A DNA stretch of 64,000 bases, from assembly GCF_031624395.1 (NCBI RefSeq), contig NZ_JAMQON010000002.1, forward strand, positions 558,001 to 622,000, written 5' to 3'. A program made the translations under genes and the position numbers. The notes beneath the pieces were generated by a model. That model saw only the letters and a list, made by a program, of their open reading frames with translations, was not told the DNA's origin and did no database searches. Every line of letters begins with the position of its first letter. The stretch's first letter is position 1. This document shows, in pieces, positions 23,970 through 32,870 of the stretch. The stretch comes from Halomicroarcula saliterrae. GTDB lineage: Archaea > Halobacteriota > Halobacteria > Halobacteriales > Haloarculaceae.

Positions 23970-24754
23970 CAGGCCCCCTCCAGGAACTCGACCACCCGCT
24001 CGCGCTCGCCGGCGACCTCGCCGATGACGGTGATGGCGGGCGGTTCGATACCCTCGCTGTCCCGGACGTCGACGATGGTGTCGAGCGTGCCGGTGGCGAC
24101 GCGCTGGTCGGGCCACGTCGCGCGCTCGATGAGCGCGACGGGGGTCTCGGGGTCCATGCCGTATTTCAGCAGTTCACCGGTGTAGCCGGGCAGTTTGCCG
24201 ACGCCCATCAGAACGACGATGGTGCCGCCGGTGTTCGCCAAGGCCTCCCAGTCGACCGCCGACTCGTCTTTCGTGGGGTCCTCGTGGCCCGTGACGAAGG
24301 AGACGGAGGAGACGTAGTCGCGGTGGGTGACGGGGATGCCCGCCACCTCCGGCCCGGCGATGGCGCTCGTGATACCGGGGACGACCTCGAACGGAATCCC
24401 GCTCTCCGCGAGGTGGACCATCTCCTCGCCGCCGCGGCCGAACACCGTCGGGTCGCCGCCCTTGAGCCGCACGACCGTGTTCCCCTGCCGGGCGAGTTCG
24501 ACCAGTCGGTTGTTGGTGTACTCCTGGGGCGTCCACTCGCCGCCCGCCCGCTTGCCCACGTCCTCGCGTTTCGCCTCGGGAATCATCCCCAGAATCTCGG
24601 GGCCCGGGAGCTTGTCGTGGAGCACCACCTCGGCCGATTCGATGAGGCGTTTTGCCTTCACCGTCAGCAGGTCCGGGTCGCCCGGTCCGGAGCCGACGAG
24701 ATACACCTTCCCGACCGTCGACTCCTTCTTGCCTTCGTGTGAGTCGTCGCTCAT
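23969..24754 (-). CDS. cobA: Uroporphyrinogen-III C-methyltransferase (SUMT)
   Basis: Adds methyl groups from SAM to C2 and C7 of uroporphyrinogen III to make precorrin-2, entry to siroheme, cobalamin and the archaeal haem route. The 261 residues have VYLVGSGPGDPDLLTVKA (about 17-34), the SAM-loop VVRLKGGDPTVFGRGGEE (about 93-110) and VVPGITSAIAGP (about 123-134), all full matches to the family. ATG overlaps the hemC stop (4 nt, ATGA). Confidence 0.96.
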   Translation of the reverse strand: MSDDSHEGKKESTVGKVYLVGSGPGDPDLLTVKAKRLIESAEVVLHDKLPGPEILGMIPEAKREDVGKRAGGEWTPQEYTNNRLVELARQGNTVVRLKGGDPTVFGRGGEEMVHLAESGIPFEVVPGITSAIAGPEVAGIPVTHRDYVSSVSFVTGHEDPTKDESAVDWEALANTGGTIVVLMGVGKLPGYTGELLKYGMDPETPVALIERATWPDQRVATGTLDTIVDVRDSEGIEPPAITVIGEVAGERERVVEFLEGA

Positions 24755-25890
24755 TCGTCTTCCTCCCGGGCCGTCGCGGCGTCCTCGTCGGCGCCCTCGC
24801 TGTCGCGCCGCGCGGACTGGATGAGCTCTCGGGCCCCCCGGTCGGCCAGCTCCGCGGCGAGCTCCCGGGCCGCGTCGATGTGGCGTTCGGCCGGGAGGTC
24901 ACGGGAGACCTGTATCGTCTCGGTGCCGTCCTGTGAGAGCACCCGGACGACGGTGCGGACCACGCCGCCCGCGAGCGTCGCGTAGATGCCGATGGGGGCG
25001 ACACAGCCGCCGCCCAGTTCGGCCAGGATAGTCCGCTCGACGGTGGTCTCGACGCGGGCCCGGCGGTCGTCGAGACGCTCGTTGATGGTCGCGGCCACCT
25101 CGCCGTCGACGGCAGTGATCGCCAGCGCGCCCTGGCCCGGCGCCGGGACGAACTGCTCGGGGTCGAGTTCCACGGTGCCGACGTGGTGGGTCAGCCCGGC
25201 GCGGTCCAGCCCGGCCCTCGCCAGCACGATGGCGTCGTACTCGGTGTCGGGCTCGCGTTCGAGGGCGCGCCGTTCCAGCTCCGCGAGCCCGTTGAACCAC
25301 GCCTCGACGTCCTGGTCGTAGGGGAACTCGTAGTCGTCGTCGTCCACGTGCTCCTTTCGCTCCTGCTCGGCCTCGTGGCGCTCCTGGTGTCGTTCCTGCA
25401 GCGACGGCGCCAACAGCTTCTCCAGACGGGTGTCGACGTTGCCCCGTAGCGGCTCGACGGTCAGGTCGGGTCGCTCGGCGAGCAGCTGGGCCTTCCGGCG
25501 CAGGCTCGACGTGCCGACGACGCTCCCCTCGGGCAGCTCGTCGAGTTCGGCGCCGTCGGGGGTCACGAGCACGTCCACGGCCGCCGCGCGCTCGGGGACC
25601 CCGGCGACGACGAGCTCCTCGGGTCGCTCGGTCGGCATGTCCTTCATCGAGTGGACGGCGGCGTCCAGTTCGCCGGCCAGCACCTTCTCGTCCAGACTGT
25701 GGACGAACGCGCCGGTCTTGCCCAGCCGGTGGATGAGCTCGTCGGTGAGCTCGTCGCCGGTCGTGGTTACGGTTTCGAGTTCGACCGCCAGCCGTCGGCT
25801 CGCGAGGCTGTCCCGAACCGTCGCGGCCTGTCGCATGGCGAGGTCGGAGCCGCGTGTCGCGAGTCGCAGCGTCTCCGCGGAAGTAGTCAT
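24751..25890 (-). CDS. hemC: Hydroxymethylbilane synthase
   Basis: Polymerises four porphobilinogens into hydroxymethylbilane. Start at ATG 25890 gives 379 residues with LRLATRGSDLAMRQA, VHSMKDMPTE (about 81-90), GTSSLRRKAQ and the cofactor cysteine in GGGCVAPIG, the dipyrromethane attachment site. A charged insertion of about 40 residues (ERHQERHEAEQERKEHVDDDD and on) separates the first two domains; I take it to be a halophilic insertion. A palindrome lies directly upstream of the start. Confidence 0.95.
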   Translation of the reverse strand: MTTSAETLRLATRGSDLAMRQAATVRDSLASRRLAVELETVTTTGDELTDELIHRLGKTGAFVHSLDEKVLAGELDAAVHSMKDMPTERPEELVVAGVPERAAAVDVLVTPDGAELDELPEGSVVGTSSLRRKAQLLAERPDLTVEPLRGNVDTRLEKLLAPSLQERHQERHEAEQERKEHVDDDDYEFPYDQDVEAWFNGLAELERRALEREPDTEYDAIVLARAGLDRAGLTHHVGTVELDPEQFVPAPGQGALAITAVDGEVAATINERLDDRRARVETTVERTILAELGGGCVAPIGIYATLAGGVVRTVVRVLSQDGTETIQVSRDLPAERHIDAARELAAELADRGARELIQSARRDSEGADEDAATAREEDE

Positions 25891-25891
25891 A

Positions 25892-25907
25892 CCCCTCTTT
25901 GGAGGGG
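25892..25907. promoter_or_regulatory. Palindrome CCCCTC-TTTG-GAGGGG before hemC
   Basis: A perfect 6-bp inverted repeat with a 4-nt loop sits 2-17 nt before the hemC ATG. A TTTT element about 28 nt upstream suggests a leaderless transcript, which would place the palindrome between TATA box and transcription start, an operator position. If transcribed, it would be a hairpin next to the start codon. Confidence 0.4.
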
Positions 25908-25940
25908 GCGCTGTGAAAAGCACATCACTTCGGACAGTGC

Positions 25941-26486
25941 TTACCAGGGCTCGTCTTTCAGCCCGAGCAGGTAGGCGACGACGTTCGTCACGACGTGCAA
26001 GAGCGGGGTCAACACCAGCACGGCGAGGAGTACCGGCGTCGTGAACGTCGCCGCGGTCCACTCGGGCGCCAGCACCCACACGCAGGCCAGCGCGCCGACG
26101 ACGAAGTCGAGCTGGTCCAGTCCGGGGAAGGCCGCGCCGCGCTCGCGGCCGGTGCGGCGTTTGAGGAAGGAGGCCGCGATGTCACCCAGCATCGCGCCGA
26201 AGGCCAGTCCGAGCCCGGCGACCACCGGGAACTCGGGGAGCCCGACGCCGACGAGGTCGCTCACGGCCGGCGCGAGCGCCGACAGCCCGACCGCCAGCGC
26301 GAGACCGGCCGCCGTCCCGACGACGGTCCCGCGCCAGGTCTTCCCGTCGCCGAGAATCCGGCGACCGCCCATCGTCCGACCGCCGTCTATCGGTTTTCCG
26401 CCACCAGCCAGCACGGCCGCGTTGTTGGGCACGTACGCGGGCAACATCGCCCAGACGGCTGTCACGACGACCCCGACTATGTCCAT
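25941..26486 (-). CDS. carS: CDP-2,3-bis-O-geranylgeranyl-glycerol synthase (CDP-archaeol synthase)
   Basis: Membrane enzyme that transfers CMP from CTP to digeranylgeranylglyceryl phosphate, the activated precursor of archaeal phospholipids. The 181 residues form five or so membrane segments and include [19 protein letters not shown] (about 18-36), [14 protein letters not shown] (about 44-57) and [16 protein letters not shown], which are the CarS family motifs. Start 26486 yields [21 protein letters not shown]. It is 50 nt upstream of hemC on the same strand. Confidence 0.94.
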   Translation of the reverse strand: MDIVGVVVTAVWAMLPAYVPNNAAVLAGGGKPIDGGRTMGGRRILGDGKTWRGTVVGTAAGLALAVGLSALAPAVSDLVGVGLPEFPVVAGLGLAFGAMLGDIAASFLKRRTGRERGAAFPGLDQLDFVVGALACVWVLAPEWTAATFTTPVLLAVLVLTPLLHVVTNVVAYLLGLKDEPW

Positions 26487-26586
26487 GTGCCCGGCCTCAC
26501 GTGGCGCTGTCTTAATCGATGTGGCTTTCGCCCGCCGAACCGTCCGGACGACAACACTCTTGGCCTCTGGGCGGCAAATATTACCT

Positions 26587-27468
26587 ATGTTGCCGCCAGT
26601 CGCGAGCCGGTTCGTGGCCGGGGAATCGGCCGCCGCCGTTCTGGAACACGCCCGACGGGAGAACGACCGCGGCGTCGGCGTCATCTGTAACCACCTCGGT
26701 GAACACTACCACGAGCGGGCGCCCGCGGACGCCGACACCGTGGCCTACGAACGGCTCATCCGGGACATCGGGGCGAGCGAGCTCCGGGCGTGTGTCTCGG
26801 TCAAGCCCTCCCAGCTCGGCCTGTCCGTCGACGAGTCGGTGTTCCGGGAGAACCTCGCCCGGGTCGTCGCGGCCGGCGCGGAACACGGCGTCTTCGTCTG
26901 GGTCGATATGGAAGACCACACGACGGTCGATGCGACGCTCGACACCTTCGAGGAGTACGCGAGAGGGCCGCGGGGTGCTGTCCACCACGGGACCAGCGAG
27001 CGGCGGGGCCGCGAGCAGGGCGGGATGGGCCTGTGTCTGCAGTCGAACCTCCGGCGGACGGCCGACGACCTGCGACGGCTGGCCGACTGTCCCGGGAAGG
27101 TCCGACTCGTCAAGGGCGCCTACGACCCGCCGGCAGAGGTGGCCTACACCGAGAAATCGCAGGTGAACGAGGCCTATCGCGAGGACCTCGAATACATGTT
27201 CCGCGAGTTCGATGACGGCATCGCGGTCGGGAGCCACGACCCGGCGATGTTGACACGCGCGGCGGACCTCCACGCGGACTACGGCACCCCCTACGAGGTC
27301 CAGATGCTGATGGGCGTCCGGGAACGGGCCCAGAACGACCTCGCCCGCACGTGTGATGTCTGGCAGTACGCCCCCTACGGCACCTCGTGGCCAGCGTACT
27401 TCCGGCGGCGGCTGCTCGAACGCAAGGAGAACGCGCTGTTTGCGCTACGGGCGATAGCGAGCGGGTAG
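26587..27468 (+). CDS. Proline dehydrogenase
   Basis: FAD enzyme converting proline to pyrroline-5-carboxylate. The 293 residues carry the TIM-barrel motifs: [26 protein letters not shown], the flavin-binding [36 protein letters not shown] and the substrate-binding [19 protein letters not shown]. This is the monofunctional type; no P5C dehydrogenase gene is next to it. ATG 26587 follows an AT-rich stretch (GGCAAATATTACC). Confidence 0.95.
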   Translation: MLPPVASRFVAGESAAAVLEHARRENDRGVGVICNHLGEHYHERAPADADTVAYERLIRDIGASELRACVSVKPSQLGLSVDESVFRENLARVVAAGAEHGVFVWVDMEDHTTVDATLDTFEEYARGPRGAVHHGTSERRGREQGGMGLCLQSNLRRTADDLRRLADCPGKVRLVKGAYDPPAEVAYTEKSQVNEAYREDLEYMFREFDDGIAVGSHDPAMLTRAADLHADYGTPYEVQMLMGVRERAQNDLARTCDVWQYAPYGTSWPAYFRRRLLERKENALFALRAIASG

Positions 27469-27508
27469 AAAGGAAAGGGCTCATAATCTATCGCCGTAAG
27501 ATGGGGGT

Positions 27509-28165
27509 ATGGCAACAGGTTCGTCGTGGAAGCGGGATTTCGCCAGCGGTCTCATCATCCTGCTGCCGATACTCGTCACGACGTACGTCATCGTCTACCT
27601 CTACAGCATCCTCGCCGGCGCGTCCGTCCTGTTCCCCTCTATCGACCGGTCACTGCTGATTTCGGTCGGGTTCCCCGAGGGGACCGCCACGCCGACCGCG
27701 GTCGAGTTCGTCCGCGTCTCCGTCGCGATGATGCTTTTCGTCCTCATCGTCTTCTCCGTCGGCTATCTGATGCGGACGGCGTTTGGCGACTTCGTCGAAC
27801 AGGCTCTCGACGACGCGATGAATCAGGTCCCGGGGTTGCGGGTGGTGTACAACGCCTCGAAGATGGCGGTCGAAACGGCCGTCGGGGGGACCGACGAACT
27901 CCAGGCGCCGGTGAAACTCGAAGTGTGGGACGGGATGCGGATGACGGCGTTCAAAACCGGGCAGACGACCGACGACGGCCGCGACGTGCTCTTCTTGCCG
28001 ACCGCGCCGAACATCACCACGGGCTACGTCATCGAGGTGGAGTCCGACCAGTACGAGGAGACCGACGAGCGCGTCGAGGACGCGCTGACACGCATCCTGT
28101 CGGCCGGCTTCGGCGATACGAACGACAGGCAACAGACGATTCCGATACCGGGCGAAGACGACTAG
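27509..28165 (+). CDS. DUF502 family membrane protein
   Basis: Protein of 218 residues with two N-terminal membrane spans (about 12-36 and 68-88) and a C-terminal soluble domain. The family signature is clear: FASGLIILLPILVTTYVI near the start, then VPGLRVVYNASK and VLFLPTAPNITTGYVIEV. DUF502 proteins are widespread in bacteria and archaea and their function is unclear. The TAG stop overlaps the ilvE TAG on the other strand. Confidence 0.88.
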   Translation: MATGSSWKRDFASGLIILLPILVTTYVIVYLYSILAGASVLFPSIDRSLLISVGFPEGTATPTAVEFVRVSVAMMLFVLIVFSVGYLMRTAFGDFVEQALDDAMNQVPGLRVVYNASKMAVETAVGGTDELQAPVKLEVWDGMRMTAFKTGQTTDDGRDVLFLPTAPNITTGYVIEVESDQYEETDERVEDALTRILSAGFGDTNDRQQTIPIPGEDD

Positions 28166-29094
28166 AGGTAACGGAACCACTCCTCGCGGTCGCCCGACTC
28201 CACGAGGTCGAAAAAGGCCGTCTGGATGTCGTCGGTGACCGGTCCCTTGGTGCCCGCACCGATCTCGTTGTCGTCGACGCTCCGGATGGGCGTGACCTCC
28301 GCGGCGGTCCCGGTGAAAAACAGCTCGTCGGCGGTGTAGAGCTCGCCACGCGAGATAGTCGCCTCGTCGTGGACGGTGTACCCCATCTCCTCGGCGAGTT
28401 CGATGGCCGTCTGGCGCGTGATACCGTCGAGGATGGACTCGGCGAGCCCCGTCGTGTATATCTCGCCGTCGCGGACGAGGAAGATGTTCTCGCCGGGGCC
28501 TTCGGCGACGTTGCCCTCCTTGTTGAGAACGATGGCCTCCGCGTAGCCGTTGGCCTTTGCCTCCTGAGAAGCGAGGACGCTGTTGACGTAGGTGCCCGTT
28601 GTCTTGGCGTTGGTCGGGATCTGGCTGGAGGCGTACTTGCGCCAGGAGGAGACGGCCACGTCGACGCCGTCTTCGAGCGCCTCGTCGCCCAGATAGGCGC
28701 CCCACGGCCAGACGGCGAGGGCGACCTGCACCGGCGACTTGCCCGGGTTCAGCCCCAGCGGCCCGTAGCCGTAGAACGCGATGGGACGGATGTAACAGGA
28801 GTTCAGCTCCTCCCGGCGGATGAGCTCCTCCGTGGCCTCGGTGAGTTCGGCCTTCGAGAACGGGATGTCGATGTCGTACACCTCGCCGGAGTCGTAGAAG
28901 CGGTCGAGATGTTCCTCCCACCGGAAGATGGCCGGCCCCGCCTCGGTGCCGTAGCATCGGACGCCCTCGAAAACGCCGGTGCCGTAGTGGAGCGCGTGGG
29001 TGAGGACGTGAATCTGTGCGTCCTCGAAGTCGACGAACTCCCCGTCGAGCCAGATTTCCTCGACCCCCTCGAACATCTCCGGGCGGTCGCTCAT
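28162..29094 (-). CDS. ilvE: Branched-chain amino acid aminotransferase
   Basis: PLP class IV transaminase for the last step of Leu, Ile and Val synthesis. The 310 residues have IHVLTHALHYGTGVFEGVRCY (about 28-48), the Schiff-base lysine K164 in NAKTTGTYVNS, and EGPGENIFLVRDGEIYT. The family C-terminal motif FFTGTAAEVTPIRSVD is present. ATG 29094 is chosen; an in-frame start five codons upstream is weaker. Convergent with the DUF502 gene. Confidence 0.96.
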   Translation of the reverse strand: MSDRPEMFEGVEEIWLDGEFVDFEDAQIHVLTHALHYGTGVFEGVRCYGTEAGPAIFRWEEHLDRFYDSGEVYDIDIPFSKAELTEATEELIRREELNSCYIRPIAFYGYGPLGLNPGKSPVQVALAVWPWGAYLGDEALEDGVDVAVSSWRKYASSQIPTNAKTTGTYVNSVLASQEAKANGYAEAIVLNKEGNVAEGPGENIFLVRDGEIYTTGLAESILDGITRQTAIELAEEMGYTVHDEATISRGELYTADELFFTGTAAEVTPIRSVDDNEIGAGTKGPVTDDIQTAFFDLVESGDREEWFRYL

Positions 29095-29241
29095 GCTGGC
29101 CGCCCCCACGTCCCTCGATGACTGCCCTCGGTACCGGCGAACGGGTCGTCGTGTGTCATATCTACCCCATTGAAGTCCTCGGTTAAGAGTGTTGACGGTC
29201 CGTGCCGTCAGTTCACGCCCGCGGCTGGGGGCAGGTGAGCG

Positions 29242-29247
29242 AAAAAA
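29242..29247 (-). terminator. T-run downstream of the DUF7282-type gene
   Basis: On the minus strand, a run of six T (A on the plus strand at 29242-29247) lies 24 nt after the stop of the gene ending at 29271. It is the likely site of transcript end. Confidence 0.45.
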
Positions 29248-29270
29248 GTGCAGCTACGACAGTCGCGTCC

Positions 29271-31190
29271 TCAGTTGGGCGTCGCCTCGTCCGGCGTGTC
29301 GTCTTCCGGCGTCGCCTCGTCCGGCGTCTCCTCGTCCGGCGTGTCATCGTCCGGCGTCTCCTCGTCCGGCGTATCTTCGTCCGGCGTTTCGGTGTCGGTA
29401 TCGTCCGTGACGTTACCGTCCGTCTCGTCCGTCTCGTTACCGTCCGTCTCGTCAGTCTCGTTACCGATCGTGATTTCGGCGTCGTCGGTCACCGCTTCGC
29501 CGTTGTCGGTGTACGGGACGTCGTCGGTGCCGTTACTGCTGACGAAGTCGTAGGTCTCGTCGCCGGTCGTCTCCTCGTGGGGCATCGCGATGAGCGTCTG
29601 GTTCTCCGTCAGCTCCGACTCGTTGAACTCGGCCCCCGGCACGTCGAACAGGTCGACGGTGAGATTGTCGTACTCACCGGCTTCGAGGTAGTCACTGACG
29701 CCGACGACACTGCCGACCGCGTCGCCGTCGAGCAGGCTCTCGTTGTGGATGGTGACGTAGCCGCCACGCGGCACCGTCGCGTTCTGGACGATGACGCTCG
29801 TGCCGTCGGACGTCTGGTCATCGAAGGAGACCGTCGCGGTCTCGTTCGTCGCAGTGTCGTTGTCGGTCGTGTCGTTGTTCGCAGTCTGGGTAGCGTCGTT
29901 GCCCCCCGCCGGCACCAGCACGTTATCGAAGTCGGTGTCGAGGCCCGACTCGTTATCGTCGGCCACGGTCGTCTCGTTACCGATGGTGACGTTGGCGTCG
30001 TCAATCACCGCTTCGCCGTTGTCGGTGTACGGGACGTCGTCGGTGCCGTTACTGCTGACGAAGTCGTAGGTCTCGTCGCCGGTCGTCTCCTCGTGGGGCA
30101 TCGCGATGAGCGTCTGGTTCTCCGTCAGCTCCGACTCGTTGAACTCGGCTCCCGGCACGTCGAACAGGTCGACGGTGAGGTTGTCGTACTCGCCCGCTTC
30201 GAGGTAGTCGCTGACGCCGACGACGCTGCCGACCGCGTCGCCGTCGAGCAGGCTCTCGTTGTGGATGGTGACGTAGCCGCCACGCGGCACCGTCGCGTTC
30301 TGGACGATGACGCTCGTGCCGTCGGACGTCTGGTTCTCGAAGGAGACCGTCGCGGTCTCGTTCGTCGCAGTGTCGTTGTCGTCGGCCGCGTCACCGGCGA
30401 CATCCCCGCAGGTGCCGGCCGCTAGCTGCAGGGACTGGTTCAGTTCGAGGTCGGTCCGGTTGACGTCGTCCGTCTCGTTCGAGAGCACCTGCCACTGCTG
30501 GACAGTGCCGCTGGTGGTGTTGGTTCCGTTGGTGGTGTTAGCGAGCGCCGACGCCTCGTTGAACGCCGGGTCGATGGTCACGTTCGTGTCGTTGTCGAGG
30601 CCGGTGAAGGCGCCGCCGTCCGTCGCGGCCTCGCCCCACAGCCAGTCGACGACAGTCTCGGTCTCGCTGACGTTCCAGTTGTCCTCGTTCGTGGCGCCCT
30701 CGTAGTCGTCGTCACGGACCTCCCACTCGCCGTCTTCGGGCAGGTTCGTGATGGTGAACGTGGCCGTGCCACCGTCGGAGGAGTCGTCGGCCTCCGCGCC
30801 GTGGACGAGCACGAGACTCGTGTCGTCGTCGCTGGTCTCGTTCGTCCCCTGGGTGTCAGTGTACAGGAAGACGATGCTCGTGTTGGGCTCCTGGAGCTCC
30901 GTCGTCCCCTCCGAGCCGAACGCCTCGCCCGTCGCGTTGACGTACGGGTTGTCAGCGAACTCTTCGGGGAGCCGGTAGTCGTAGAACTCGCGCGCGGACT
31001 CCTCGCCCGTGAACGACGTTATCGGGACACACTCGCCGTTCTGTACGGCGACGTAGGACTGGTTTCCTGCCTCACCGGCCGTCTGCGCGGCTCCGAGCCC
31101 GGTCAGCGGAACCAGGGCGAGAGTTACGACCACAAGTAATGTACTGATGCGACGATACGCCGAACCGCGTTGTCTGGAATCCGTTTCCAT
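29271..31190 (-). CDS. Secreted surface protein with duplicated DUF7282-like domains
   Basis: Protein of 639 residues from ATG 31190 with an N-terminal signal peptide (SAYRRISTLLVVVTLALVP, likely cut near GAAQ). An N-terminal domain (about 40-235) precedes two almost identical repeats of about 125 residues (VSFENQTSDGTSVIVQNATV to DVPYTDNGEAV) separated by a 47-residue Asn/Thr/Asp-rich linker. I associate these with the DUF7282 family. The tail is built of (D/E)TPDE units and has no membrane helix. Many NxT/S sequons suggest N-glycosylation. No function is known. Confidence 0.8.
   Translation of the reverse strand: METDSRQRGSAYRRISTLLVVVTLALVPLTGLGAAQTAGEAGNQSYVAVQNGECVPITSFTGEESAREFYDYRLPEEFADNPYVNATGEAFGSEGTTELQEPNTSIVFLYTDTQGTNETSDDDTSLVLVHGAEADDSSDGGTATFTITNLPEDGEWEVRDDDYEGATNEDNWNVSETETVVDWLWGEAATDGGAFTGLDNDTNVTIDPAFNEASALANTTNGTNTTSGTVQQWQVLSNETDDVNRTDLELNQSLQLAAGTCGDVAGDAADDNDTATNETATVSFENQTSDGTSVIVQNATVPRGGYVTIHNESLLDGDAVGSVVGVSDYLEAGEYDNLTVDLFDVPGAEFNESELTENQTLIAMPHEETTGDETYDFVSSNGTDDVPYTDNGEAVIDDANVTIGNETTVADDNESGLDTDFDNVLVPAGGNDATQTANNDTTDNDTATNETATVSFDDQTSDGTSVIVQNATVPRGGYVTIHNESLLDGDAVGSVVGVSDYLEAGEYDNLTVDLFDVPGAEFNESELTENQTLIAMPHEETTGDETYDFVSSNGTDDVPYTDNGEAVTDDAEITIGNETDETDGNETDETDGNVTDDTDTETPDEDTPDEETPDDDTPDEETPDEATPEDDTPDEATPN
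29491..29865. repeat. Near-identical internal duplication, copy 1 (copy 2 at 30007-30381)
   Basis: A 375-bp segment inside the surface protein gene occurs again exactly 516 bp further right (30007-30381). I count about eight mismatches, so about 98% identity at DNA level, including silent sites. The copies encode the two DUF7282-like domains. Confidence 0.9.
30007..30381. repeat. Near-identical internal duplication, copy 2
   Basis: Second copy of the 375-bp segment at 29491-29865. Most differences are third-position changes (for example GAG/GAA-type), so the encoded domains are almost the same. Confidence 0.9.
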
Positions 31191-31789
31191 ACGGACCACC
31201 CAACCCCTAAATACGGTTTGTTATTGCCGCCGTAGCGAACGGTAAGCTCGTGCCAGCGCTGACTCGTCGGCCGAAAGTGAATTATATCTGATATTTCTGG
31301 GTCGGTGCTGTGACAGTGTAGAGCCACCGAGCCGGTCGACTGGACGCTGTGAGTTCAGTACGGACAGGCTAGAACACGTCGGGGGTACCGGTCTCGGACT
31401 CGCCGAGGGCGTCGTCGGTGTAAGTCCCCGTTACCCGCCCTGCGACGGGACCGGTCGGTGGCAGGGACGACCTCCGATGCGGTGCCCGGGTCGTAGTTCC
31501 GGGGGCGGTCACGACGTCTCCGTGGCCGCGAGCGTCTGTATCGACGTCTGGTCTCCCGCCGCTGGGACAGCCAGCGAGACCCCACAGCAGCCGGACCGAG
31601 CGGTTCCAGCACGTGGCGACGGGAGTATCTACGCGTGCTATGGCCGCTCACAGACGGTAGCGAAGAGATATCCCACGTGTATCGAACACGAGCCTAACGG
31701 CCCGTACAGCCCCGGACACATGTCTTTCGGGCCGTTCTTCGCCCGGTATTTCCAGTAAATTGAAGTATTGGGGCGAGTAGGAACCAACT
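31191..31789. other. 600-nt region with one probable gene remnant
   Basis: Apart from the frameshifted lipoprotein at 31369-31651, no intact gene is visible. The ends are AT-rich (GAATTATATCTGATATT at about 31279; AAATTGAAG at about 31757), which fits promoters for the flanking divergent genes. Confidence 0.5.
31369..31651 (-). pseudogene. Frameshifted Tat lipoprotein gene
   Basis: From GTG 31651 one frame encodes a twin-arginine signal (TRRYSRRHVLEPLGPAAVG). A single extra base in the C4 run at 31580-31583 (G on this strand) breaks it. Reading with one base less continues as GLAGCPSGG, a perfect lipobox, then about 60 further residues ending TGTPDVF and TAG at 31369. The restored protein would be 93 residues. 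Either a recent pseudogene or a sequencing error in a short homopolymer. Function of the intact form unknown. Confidence 0.5.
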
Positions 31790-32821
31790 GTGAAACACAT
31801 AGAGCGACGGAAACTACTCCGCACCGCCGCGGGACTGGCGTCCGTGGCTGCGGTCGGTAGTACAGCGGGCTGTCTCGATTCGGCGCCCTCCACCGCTGAG
31901 TCGTCCGATGTGCTCGACGCTATCCCCGCAGGTGCTGACGCAGTCGCCTACGCGAACGTCGATACTATCCGACAGGACGAAGGCGTGAAAACGCTGACCA
32001 ACACCCACCTCGAACAGCGGTCGCAGTACGAATACTACGACGGCCCCGAGGACTTCGACGGGCTACTCGGCCATATCGAGGACGAGTGGGAGACCGACCC
32101 GTCGAACGTCCACGAGGCGACGGTTTTCAGCGAGTTCGGCGGGACGGACGACGAACTGTTCGCCGAGTACGGCGGCGTCGTGCTTCGAGCGGACCTGGAA
32201 GCCGAGGACGTCAAACGCGGCCTCGAGAACGTCGAGAACATCGACTTCAGCGAGGTCGAACACTCCGGGTCGGTCGTCTACGAACCCGAGTCGGCGGACG
32301 GTCGGTGGGTCGGGTCGCTCTCGACGGACCGAGTCGTCGTCGGGACCGAAGACGCCGTCTACGACGCTATCGACGTGCAGAACGGCGATAGCGACACTAT
32401 CGATTCGGAGGTCGAGAACGCCTACACCGAGACCCGGGACGCGCCCGTCCGATTCGCCGGTCGGATGCCGAGTCCCAGCGACAACCCGGCGGTCCCCGAG
32501 TCGGTAGCCAAACGCAGCGACGAGCCGATCGACCTCACCCCGCTCGACGACGTCGACACCCTCAGGGGGTCCGTGTACCGCGACGACGACGTCCGGGGGC
32601 TGGAGACGACGCTGGCTGCGAGCGACCGCGACGCCGCCGCCGACGCGACGGACGTGGTCACGGAGCTGCGGGACCGCGCTCAGTCGTCGATTCCATACGG
32701 CTCGGTCGCCGACCTCGTCGGCGATATCTCCGTCGAGCAAGACGGGTCGAGCGTGAAGGCCTCGCTCAGAAAGACGGTGTCGGAACTCGATTCGGTGCTC
32801 GAAGACACCTACGGCGGATAG
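31790..32821 (+). CDS. Tat lipoprotein, unknown function
   Basis: Protein of 343 residues from GTG 31790. The signal is MKHIERRKLLRTAAGLASVAAV with lipobox STAGC (Cys about 28). The mature part starts with a Ser/Asp-rich linker and then PAGADAVAYANVDTI, a pattern seen in secreted proteins that measure out two similar halves (DUF3352-like). I am not sure of the family. It contains no catalytic motif I can name. Lies downstream of the frameshifted lipoprotein on the other strand. Confidence 0.75.
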   Translation: MKHIERRKLLRTAAGLASVAAVGSTAGCLDSAPSTAESSDVLDAIPAGADAVAYANVDTIRQDEGVKTLTNTHLEQRSQYEYYDGPEDFDGLLGHIEDEWETDPSNVHEATVFSEFGGTDDELFAEYGGVVLRADLEAEDVKRGLENVENIDFSEVEHSGSVVYEPESADGRWVGSLSTDRVVVGTEDAVYDAIDVQNGDSDTIDSEVENAYTETRDAPVRFAGRMPSPSDNPAVPESVAKRSDEPIDLTPLDDVDTLRGSVYRDDDVRGLETTLAASDRDAAADATDVVTELRDRAQSSIPYGSVADLVGDISVEQDGSSVKASLRKTVSELDSVLEDTYGG

Positions 32822-32870
32822 CGCGGCCCCGCCGGTGTCCGTTTTTCGGACGTGACTCCTCACTGCGCCG

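Noticed and set aside
31477-31758. 93-codon plus-strand frame in the gap before the lipoprotein gene
   Set aside because: No ribosome-binding or TATA context, odd composition, and the other strand gives a better (frameshifted) lipoprotein reading.
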